From Thermoplasmata archaeon (GTDB lineage Archaea > Thermoplasmatota > Thermoplasmata > Thermoplasmatales > Thermoplasmataceae), in assembly GCA_021799755.1 (NCBI GenBank), contig JAJYZU010000030.1:1-10337 (forward strand): a stretch of DNA of 10,337 nucleotides, given 5' to 3'. Below the pieces are notes generated by a model. It saw only the letters and a list, made by a program, of their open reading frames with translations, was not told the origin of the DNA and searched no databases. A program made the position numbers and the translations under genes. This document shows, piece by piece, positions 1 to 6,666 of this stretch (the stretch's first letter is position 1; the number at the start of each line of letters is the position of its first letter).

Positions 1-1509
1 TATCCCCGGATCAGCAGTCGGTCCCTCAACTCCAAAGTTCTCGCTTATATTGTCATCGGTACCGTCTTTCCCGCCTTCGAGGTTCGCATCGTTATGTTTG
101 GTGCTGTAAGAAACAAGGTCATTCATCGTAAAGCCATCATGCGCCGTTATGTAGTTTATGCTAGCGTGTGGTCTCCTTCCATTTCCTGCATACAGGTCCG
201 GCGAGCCGGAGAGCCTTGTTGCGAATTCCCCCACATTGCTGCCACGATCTTTCCAGTAATGCCTGGCGCAGTCTCTGTATTTTCCGTTCCATTCTGCCCA
301 GAGAACCGGAAACCTTCCAACCTGATAACCGCCAGGGCCGATATCCCAAGGTTCAGCAATGAGTTTTACCCTGGAAAGTATTGGATCCTGGTGTATAATG
401 TCGAAAAAGGCTGAAAGGCGATCGACGTGAAACAATTGCCTGGCAAGGGTAGCAGCCAGATCGAAACGGAACCCGTCGATGTGCATCTCGGTTACCCAGT
501 ATCTCAGGCTGTCCATTATCAACTGCAGCACCTGAGGATGTCCGGCATCGAGGCTGTTTCCTGTTCCGGTAAAATCATCATAAAAACGAGGGTTTTCAGG
601 ATTGAGCCTGTAATAAGCTGCATTGTCTATGCCCCTGAAGGAGAGGGTGGGTCCGAGCTGATTTCCCTCGCCAGTATGGTTATACACAACGTCCAGAATT
701 ACCTCAACATTGTTCTCGTGCATGTTCTTGACGAGATTCTTGAATTCGTTTATCTGTTCGGCCGGATTCTGGTTGGCACTGTACCTTATATCGGGCGCAA
801 AATACCCGATTGTGTTGTATCCCCAATAATTTGAAAGTCCCTGCTTCTGAAGATAGTCAGAGTCAACTTTCTGGTGAACAGGCATCAACTCCACCGCAGT
901 TATTCCAAGATCAAGGAGATATTCTATGGCAGGGCGTGAGGATAACCCTGCAAAAGTTCCCCTAATGGATTCAGGGATGCTGCCAAGACTCTTTGTAAAT
1001 CCCTTTACGTGTGTTTCATAAATGACGGTTCTGTTCCACGGATGTTTTGGCGATTTCACTCCTTTCCAGTCAAAGTTATCGCCGTATACTATGGATTTTG
1101 GCACAAAGCCTGCATCATCATTCTTGTTGAAGGACAGGTCCTCATTCTGGTCCCCAAGTACATAGCCAAAGATGTCATCGCTCCACTTTATGGCTCCGGA
1201 TAGTGCCTTCGCATAGGGGTCCATGAGCAGCTTGTTGCGGTTGAATCTATGTCCTTTTTCAGGCATGAACGGGCCATCAACCCTGTACCCATACATGGTG
1301 CCAACTCCAATTCCGGAAATATGAGCATGCCAGACATGATTGTCAACGTTCTTGAATGAAATTACCTCGGATGGGGAGGAATCATCACTTTTTCTGTAAA
1401 CTTCCAGTTCAACAGATGTTGCGTTTTCCGAGAAGATGGCGAAATTCGTGCCATCCTCAGTGATAGTTGATCCCAGTGGGTATGGGTTTCCCGTTCGGGT
1501 ATTGAGCAT
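1..1509 (-). CDS. glgX: Glycogen debranching enzyme GlgX/TreX (GH13_11), 3'-truncated by window edge
   Basis: This enzyme hydrolyses alpha-1,6 branches of glycogen-type glucans in the cytoplasm. I read 503 codons from ATG at 1509 without a stop to position 1. Family members are usually about 650-720 residues, so the C-terminal beta-domain lies outside the window. Residues about 10-110 form a CBM48-like N-terminal domain. The GH13 barrel follows with region I DVVYNHT (273-279), region II GFRFDLAAT with nucleophile D350, region III LIAEPWD with acid/base E386, and region IV TAHDGF with D458. The spacing of these residues matches Sulfolobus TreX as I remember it. The start fits because the N-terminus aligns with the family and a TATA-like box sits about 27 nt upstream with no Shine-Dalgarno, suggesting a leaderless mRNA. 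It lies 72 nt downstream of mak. TreX often accompanies TreY/TreZ; here it accompanies GlgE-pathway genes instead. GlgX versus TreX naming is a matter of convention. Confidence 0.95.
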   Translation of the reverse strand, partial: MLNTRTGNPYPLGSTITEDGTNFAIFSENATSVELEVYRKSDDSSPSEVISFKNVDNHVWHAHISGIGVGTMYGYRVDGPFMPEKGHRFNRNKLLMDPYAKALSGAIKWSDDIFGYVLGDQNEDLSFNKNDDAGFVPKSIVYGDNFDWKGVKSPKHPWNRTVIYETHVKGFTKSLGSIPESIRGTFAGLSSRPAIEYLLDLGITAVELMPVHQKVDSDYLQKQGLSNYWGYNTIGYFAPDIRYSANQNPAEQINEFKNLVKNMHENNVEVILDVVYNHTGEGNQLGPTLSFRGIDNAAYYRLNPENPRFYDDFTGTGNSLDAGHPQVLQLIMDSLRYWVTEMHIDGFRFDLAATLARQLFHVDRLSAFFDIIHQDPILSRVKLIAEPWDIGPGGYQVGRFPVLWAEWNGKYRDCARHYWKDRGSNVGEFATRLSGSPDLYAGNGRRPHASINYITAHDGFTMNDLVSYSTKHNDANLEGGKDGTDDNISENFGVEGPTADPGI

Positions 1510-1530
1510 TGCGAAGGAATACTATTGTTG

Positions 1531-1541
1531 CCTAATATAGG
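1531..1541 (-). promoter_or_regulatory. Putative TATA box of glgX (leaderless promoter)
   Basis: On the minus strand this reads CCTATATTAGG, with the TATA-like core CTATATTA at 1533-1540. Its centre is about 27-28 nt upstream of the first base of the glgX ATG. That is the archaeal distance from TATA box to transcription start, so the transcript would begin at or next to the start codon. An A-rich stretch (ACAAAAC) lies just upstream, where a BRE would be. The box is also a dyad with CCTA/TAGG arms, which may be chance. This is inferred from spacing only. Confidence 0.55.
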
Positions 1542-1581
1542 TTTTGTGTTTACTCTACCGCTATAACGCTTCAGATCAATG

Positions 1582-3087
1582 CTATTTCACTTTGAATTCG
1601 CTGAAAATCCTCGCGACAGAATTTAACGGGACCTTGACCCAATCCGGCCTGTTATTGAGTTCGTATACAAGTTCATAGGCTGACTTTTCAGCGACAAACA
1701 TCTTTAGCATCATGTCTGCGAATTCCCGGTCTGATCCGAGCAATCCCCGATCAAGGCCAACAGATTCCCTGTAAGCATAGACATAAACATTCTCTGCACG
1801 AACCCTTGTAGCATTGATAAATTCTTCAAGTCCATCAACCCCGTTCAATTTAAAAACTGACTGCAGGAGGTAATCCATTGACCTTATCATACCGGCAATA
1901 TCCTTTTCAGGAGGGTATTTCTTGATTCTTTCCGATATGTCCTTCATCGGTTCACCCTCAAAATCAATGACATAATAACTGCCTCCAGCCATGAGGATCT
2001 GTCCCAAATGATAGTCTCCATGCACCCTTATCTTCTGTGCATGACTTTCCCTTAACTTTGATAGAAGGTAATCCTCAGCATATTTAAGTGGGGCGGACCA
2101 TTTGTCCGACGAGAAATTCATCCGCCCTAGAGTGCAGATGTCTTTCCTTTCTTCTATAATCGCCAGCGCGTTTTCCAGGTATTCCCGGATCTGACTGGCA
2201 ACCCTGGTTATGTCTCTTTCCTCAACCTCTTCAGGTGTGAAGGGCAGACCCCCAATGGAGGAAAGGGCACGGTGCATTCTACCGGTAAGCCTTCCGAGGC
2301 TGTCAGCAGCCTTGATAAACTCGACCATAAATTTTTCCTCAAAGCTATGGTCCGCCGTGCTTCTTCTCAGCAGATTGCTGAACAGTCTGTTATAATGACT
2401 CCACGCATCTTCCGAATCTGTTATGAATCTGGATGCATAGGCCAGGTAAATCTTGCCGGATCTGCCAAAGTAAGACACATCGCCCATTGGTGCTGGAGTT
2501 TCACGGAATTCACCCTGTGCAAAAAGTTTCTCCGGGATATCAATATCCGGGTTTTCACCAGGTTTGATGTTTCTGTAGTTTTTTATGATAATCGAGTCTC
2601 CGAGGATGAACGAACTGTTGCTCTGTTCTGACTTTATCACTCGGAATTCCTGGTTTTGCGGGATAGTGAAACTGTCAGTGACAGAAAAAGAAATATAGGA
2701 GTCCCCGTCGAATACTTTTGCGCCAAGCAGGAAATTGTGCAGAAGGCTCTCTGCATATCTTCTGGATAGAAACGCGTCTGTTAGGGTTATGCGTTCATCA
2801 TTTATGACGAATGATCCGATGGCATTATCATCTACCTTTTCTGAGATTTCGACAGGAATGAAGTATAAAGCTTTCTCGTCGCCTGCGAACGTTATTTCGC
2901 ATACGAGTGCTCTGATTGTACCGGACCTGTCGAGGGAAAAAACGCTCAATATTTCCAACCTCTCCGCCTTAATGGCTTTATGTGCGTACCATCTCCGGGA
3001 ACTGGCATATCTAAGTAATGATGAACTGAAATGTTCCTGCAGGAATGCTTTAGATGCTTCAGTCATCAAAATCTTTCTCGTCTTCAT
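1582..3087 (-). CDS. mak: Maltokinase (Mak/Pep2 family), maltose 1-phosphate forming
   Basis: Predicted to phosphorylate maltose with ATP to alpha-maltose 1-phosphate, the donor used by GlgE. The 501-residue protein has the eukaryotic-kinase-like fold signature of the family. An N-terminal cap contains SRRWYAHKA (30-38). The N-lobe segment SNSSFILGDSIIIKNYR (157-173) carries a Lys (K169) expected to bind ATP, followed by the family's PGENPDIDI stretch (177-185). The catalytic loop is HGDYHLGQ (356-363), and the metal-binding motif IDFEGEP (374-380) is diagnostic of maltokinases. The C-terminal EKSAYELVYELNNRP (467-481) is also typical. Actinobacterial Mak is about 455 residues, so this one is slightly long. 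The first ATG gives a 29-nt overlap with treS. A second in-frame ATG at 3066 (residue 8) gives an 8-nt overlap and is equally plausible; neither has a clear Shine-Dalgarno. In many bacteria Mak is fused to TreS; here the two are separate but coupled. Confidence 0.93.
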   Translation of the reverse strand: MKTRKILMTEASKAFLQEHFSSSLLRYASSRRWYAHKAIKAERLEILSVFSLDRSGTIRALVCEITFAGDEKALYFIPVEISEKVDDNAIGSFVINDERITLTDAFLSRRYAESLLHNFLLGAKVFDGDSYISFSVTDSFTIPQNQEFRVIKSEQSNSSFILGDSIIIKNYRNIKPGENPDIDIPEKLFAQGEFRETPAPMGDVSYFGRSGKIYLAYASRFITDSEDAWSHYNRLFSNLLRRSTADHSFEEKFMVEFIKAADSLGRLTGRMHRALSSIGGLPFTPEEVEERDITRVASQIREYLENALAIIEERKDICTLGRMNFSSDKWSAPLKYAEDYLLSKLRESHAQKIRVHGDYHLGQILMAGGSYYVIDFEGEPMKDISERIKKYPPEKDIAGMIRSMDYLLQSVFKLNGVDGLEEFINATRVRAENVYVYAYRESVGLDRGLLGSDREFADMMLKMFVAEKSAYELVYELNNRPDWVKVPLNSVARIFSEFKVK

Positions 3088-4726
3088 GGTCTGGCACGGT
3101 AAGGTTCAGCCAGAAGAAGCCTCTCGGTGGCAGAGTGAAGAAATAAGGCAGATCTCCTATGCGGGGAAATGGTGATTTAGTGATGGCTTCTAGGGGTTTG
3201 AGCCCCCTGAATTCCGGGAGGTTGAGTTCAACGTATGTCGGTCTTCTGGACAGGTTGAAGATGCACAGCATCCGCTGGTCTTTATACTCCCTGACGTATG
3301 TTAGCACCCTGCGGTTCTTCTGGTCTATGAACCTTATCCCTCCCCTTCCGAGCAGTTCAGAGTAATTCTTCCTTACCCTCAGCATTTTTTTCATCCAATT
3401 CAGCAGGGACGACCCGGATCTCAGTTCCGATTCTACGTTGACGCTCTCATAATGGTAATTAGGGTTGGTCACAACAGGCGAATACAGCTGTTCGTTATCT
3501 GCCGTAGAGAACCCAGCATTCCTGTCATATGACCACTGCATCGGGGTTCTGACGCCATTTCTGTCCCCAAGGTATACGTTATCGCCCATACCGATCTCGT
3601 CTCCATAGTAGATAATTGGAGTGCCGGGAAGAGATAGCATTAGGGCGTTCAGCAGTTCCAGCGTAGCCCTGTCATTATCCACCAGTGGGGCAAGTCTCCT
3701 TCTTATTCCCAGGTTCAGCCTCATCTTCGGCAATTTTGCATACTCATTATACATGATATCCCTTTCCTCATCGGTAACCATCTCGAGTGTGAGCTCGTCA
3801 TGGTTCCTCAGGAATATCGCCCAATCACAGTTGTCAGGGATAGGCAGGGTCTGGCTGATAATGTTGATCAGTGGAAAGCTGTTTTCCCTAGCGAGAGAGA
3901 TGAACATTCTGGGCATCAGAGGGAAATTGAATGCCATATGGAACTCATCGCCTTTCCCGAAGTATTGCTTCGCATCGCTTGGCCACTGGTTTGCTTCGGC
4001 AAGGAGTATTGTTCCAGGGAATTCTTCATCCATCATTTTCCTGATCTCCTTAAAATATTCATGGGTCTCCGGCAGGTTCTCACAGCTCGTGCCCTCACGC
4101 TCAAACAGGTATGGGACGGCATCACAACGGAAACCATCAAGTCCAAGCCGAAGCCAGTATCTTATGACGTTCTTCATCTCCTCGCGAACTTCCGGATTGT
4201 CATAGTTCAGGTCCGGCTGATGGGAGTAAAATCTATGCCAGTAATACTGCTTGGTGTTAGGCTCCCATGTCCAGTTGGAGATTTCGCTGTCTATAAATAT
4301 TATCCTGACTCCACTATATTTTGCGTCAGAGTCGCTCCATACAAACCAGTCTCTCTTAGGCGAATCCCTGCTCTTCTTCGCATCCTGGAACCACTGGTTC
4401 TGATCAGATATGTGGTTGAGGACAAGGTCCGCCACCACGCGTATATTCAAGGCATGAGCCTCCGCTATAAACCCCTTGAAGTCATCCAGCGTGCCATATT
4501 CAGGCTGGATGGAATAGTAGTCCGCGATATCGTAACCATCATCCTTCAATGGGGATTTATAGAACGGCAGCAGCCAGATGGCATCTACACCCAGGTCATG
4601 CAGATAAGGCAGCTTTATCCGAAGGCCATTGAAATCACCAGTCCCGTCGTTGGTTGAATCAAAAAAAGATTTGACAGGTACCTCATAGAAAACGGCATCC
4701 CTGTACCACAGCGGATTATTATCCAT
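3059..4726 (-). CDS. treS: Trehalose synthase (maltose alpha-D-glucosyltransferase), GH13_16
   Basis: Interconverts trehalose and maltose without a cofactor, so it connects the trehalose pool to maltokinase. The 555-residue protein matches the single-domain TreS length. It has the N-terminal family stretch AVFYEVPVKSFFD (11-23), region I DLVLNH (100-105), region II GFRCDAVPYL with nucleophile D202, region III LLAEANQWP with acid/base E244, and region IV RNHDELTLEM with D310. The NVYLGDRNGVRTPMQWS segment (383-399) is characteristic of TreS and separates it from oligo-1,6-glucosidases. A C-terminal beta-domain follows, ending in an acidic tail (DHEDEKDFDD). There is no fused maltokinase domain; that function is in the overlapping downstream gene. 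The ATG at 4726 lies 5 nt after the glgE stop. The sequence AGGTAGGT (4730-4737) spans that stop and can serve as Shine-Dalgarno, which supports the start and coupling to glgE. Confidence 0.96.
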   Translation of the reverse strand: MDNNPLWYRDAVFYEVPVKSFFDSTNDGTGDFNGLRIKLPYLHDLGVDAIWLLPFYKSPLKDDGYDIADYYSIQPEYGTLDDFKGFIAEAHALNIRVVADLVLNHISDQNQWFQDAKKSRDSPKRDWFVWSDSDAKYSGVRIIFIDSEISNWTWEPNTKQYYWHRFYSHQPDLNYDNPEVREEMKNVIRYWLRLGLDGFRCDAVPYLFEREGTSCENLPETHEYFKEIRKMMDEEFPGTILLAEANQWPSDAKQYFGKGDEFHMAFNFPLMPRMFISLARENSFPLINIISQTLPIPDNCDWAIFLRNHDELTLEMVTDEERDIMYNEYAKLPKMRLNLGIRRRLAPLVDNDRATLELLNALMLSLPGTPIIYYGDEIGMGDNVYLGDRNGVRTPMQWSYDRNAGFSTADNEQLYSPVVTNPNYHYESVNVESELRSGSSLLNWMKKMLRVRKNYSELLGRGGIRFIDQKNRRVLTYVREYKDQRMLCIFNLSRRPTYVELNLPEFRGLKPLEAITKSPFPRIGDLPYFFTLPPRGFFWLNLTVPDHEDEKDFDD

Positions 4727-4729
4727 CTT

Positions 4730-4737
4730 ACCTACCT
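4730..4737 (-). promoter_or_regulatory. Shine-Dalgarno of treS overlapping the glgE stop codon
   Basis: Minus-strand AGGTAGGT sits 3 nt before the treS ATG (7 nt from its first AGGT) and contains the glgE TAG. It is among the clearest ribosome-binding sites in the cluster. It suggests that treS is translated as an internal operon gene, unlike the apparently leaderless lead genes. Confidence 0.5.
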
Positions 4738-6666
4738 CTCAACCCTGAAAACGTGAGCCATTCTCTGATCCGGAGTGAGCCTGACATAGCCATACATGCC
4801 CTGCCATACATATAACTCTCCGGTCAACAGATCCATGATTTTGTAAGGGACGTCTCCGCTGACTCCAAGGAGGTCAAGAGGAACCTTTAGATTTGCTGAA
4901 TGCAGTTCCTTTGGGTTCAGGTTAAGAGCTACGAGTATTGCGTTCTTCCTGTCTCCGGATACACGGCTATAAAAGATAATGTTTGGGTTGTCGCTTTGAT
5001 GGAAACGCACGTTGCCGAACTCCTGCAACGAAATGTTATCTCTCCTGATTGAATTGAGGGTTGCTATTAATTGTTTGATATTTCCTTCGCTGTTCCAGTC
5101 CCTGACCTTTATCTCATATTTCTCCGAATTAAGATATTCCTCGCTGTTTTCCACGGCTTCATTTTCACATAGCTCAAACCCGCTGTAAATTCCCCAGAGA
5201 GGTGAAAGTGTGGCAGCCAGAACAGCCCTGATCTTGAACGCCGCTCTGCCACCTGTCTGGAGTATCGGTGGAAGTATATCCGGGGTGTTCGTAAACAACA
5301 TCGGCCTAAAGTGATCCGAAATTGGTGGGGAAGAAAGTTCTGTGAAGTATTCCCTTATCTCAAAATCGTAGTTCCTCCAGGTGAAATATGTGTACGACAT
5401 GGAAAAACCAAGCTTGGAAAGTTCATACATAACAGCGGGTCGCGTGAAAGCTTCGGCCAGAAAGATAACGTCCGGGTATTCTACCCTGACCTCTCGTATG
5501 ATCCATTCCCAGAATTCAAATGGTTTCGTGTGCGGGTTGTCTACCCTGAATATCCTTATCCCTTTCTCAGCCCAGAAAATAACCACCCTCTTGAGTTCCA
5601 ACCATAGGTTTTCTTTGTCGGGAGAATCAAAATTCAAAGGAAATATGTCATAATATTTCTTAGGCGGATTTTCAGCATATCTTATGGACCCATCAGGTCG
5701 CTTGAAGAACCAGTCAGGGTGCTGCGTTACATATGGATGATCGGGGGAGCACTGGAACGCAAGGTCCAATGCAATTTCAATTCCATATCCAGCTGCTTTC
5801 CTGATAAGGTTCACAAACTCCTCCATTGTTCCCAGATCCGGATTTATGGATTGATGTCCTCCGTCTGCGTTTCCTATTGCCCACGGACTTCCGGGATCCG
5901 TTTCATCTGCAACGCGAGACCCGTTCTTTCCTCTCCGCTGTGTAATCCCGATTGGATGGATAGGGGTCAGGTATAAAACGTCAAATCCCATTGCGGCAAT
6001 ATCCGGAAGTCTGCGGATGCAATCGAGAAAAGTTCCCGAAGTTCCAGGTTTCGCGCCCTGTGATCGTGGAAACAGTTCATACCAGCTGGCAAAACCAGCT
6101 TTTTTTCTCTCTACCACAAGCCTTAGCTTATGGCGGTAGGTCTCGGGATATAACTTTTTCTGATATTTCTGCACAAGTGAACTTAGTTCAGGGCCTTTCA
6201 GTATCTCGATCACTTCTAGGGGGCTGGCGTTCTTCATTGCTGAAAACCTTTCATTGACAAGCGATTTCTCCCTCCCGGCTGTCTTCTTCATTATGCCTGA
6301 AAGCAGGGTCGAAACAACCGCCAGGTCACTGGATATGCTTTCACCTCCCCTATACCAGGACTCAATATTGCCAAGGGCTGTGGAGTAGGTATCTATCCAG
6401 GCCTCGATTGTATACTCATATATTCCCGCCTCCTCAACCGTGAAGCTTCCCGTCCACCTGTCGTTGTATCCTAGATGCATCTGTGAAGTTTTCCATTTCA
6501 TATCCCCAACTTTCCTGTACTCGAGATCCGCCCGGATTTTATCAGAACCGTGCGTGAATATGTCAGCTTCAACTGTAAATTCATCTCCTATTACCCTTTT
6601 TGCTGGAAATCTGCCGCAATCAATTAGGGGATGGACGTTTTCTATGGAGACCCTTGATGCATTCAT
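4732..6666 (-). CDS. glgE: Alpha-1,4-glucan:maltose-1-phosphate maltosyltransferase GlgE (GH13_3)
   Basis: Transfers maltosyl from alpha-maltose 1-phosphate to the non-reducing end of alpha-1,4-glucans, releasing phosphate; this is the defining enzyme of the GlgE pathway. The length of 644 residues is slightly below the usual 660-700. The N-terminal beta-domain (about 1-100) has the family pattern DRWTGSF and YEYTIEAWIDTY. The helical insert (about 105-190) leads to ASWYELFPRS (193-202). The barrel has GFDVLYLTPIHPIG (227-240), DPGSPWAIG (257-265), GGHQSINPDLGT (269-280), DLAFQCSPDHP (301-311) and ENPPKKYYDIFPLNFD (332-347). The nucleophile is D376 (FRVDNPHTKP), the acid/base E405 (LAEAFTRP), and the third carboxylate D463 (NTPDILP). 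These motifs distinguish GlgE from general amylases. The ATG overlaps the glgB stop as ATGA, and GAGGAG lies 11 nt upstream of it, so translation is probably coupled. Family assignment is firm; activity is inferred. Confidence 0.96.
   Translation of the reverse strand: MNASRVSIENVHPLIDCGRFPAKRVIGDEFTVEADIFTHGSDKIRADLEYRKVGDMKWKTSQMHLGYNDRWTGSFTVEEAGIYEYTIEAWIDTYSTALGNIESWYRGGESISSDLAVVSTLLSGIMKKTAGREKSLVNERFSAMKNASPLEVIEILKGPELSSLVQKYQKKLYPETYRHKLRLVVERKKAGFASWYELFPRSQGAKPGTSGTFLDCIRRLPDIAAMGFDVLYLTPIHPIGITQRRGKNGSRVADETDPGSPWAIGNADGGHQSINPDLGTMEEFVNLIRKAAGYGIEIALDLAFQCSPDHPYVTQHPDWFFKRPDGSIRYAENPPKKYYDIFPLNFDSPDKENLWLELKRVVIFWAEKGIRIFRVDNPHTKPFEFWEWIIREVRVEYPDVIFLAEAFTRPAVMYELSKLGFSMSYTYFTWRNYDFEIREYFTELSSPPISDHFRPMLFTNTPDILPPILQTGGRAAFKIRAVLAATLSPLWGIYSGFELCENEAVENSEEYLNSEKYEIKVRDWNSEGNIKQLIATLNSIRRDNISLQEFGNVRFHQSDNPNIIFYSRVSGDRKNAILVALNLNPKELHSANLKVPLDLLGVSGDVPYKIMDLLTGELYVWQGMYGYVRLTPDQRMAHVFRVER

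Noticed and set aside
427..834. 135-codon open frame on the plus strand
   Set aside because: It lies antisense to glgX, which is well supported through this span, including the catalytic region I motif. It is a shadow frame.
3800..4657. 285-codon open frame on the plus strand
   Set aside because: It is fully antisense to treS, whose family motifs and catalytic residues are intact. The translation has no recognisable domain, no promoter and no ribosome-binding site.
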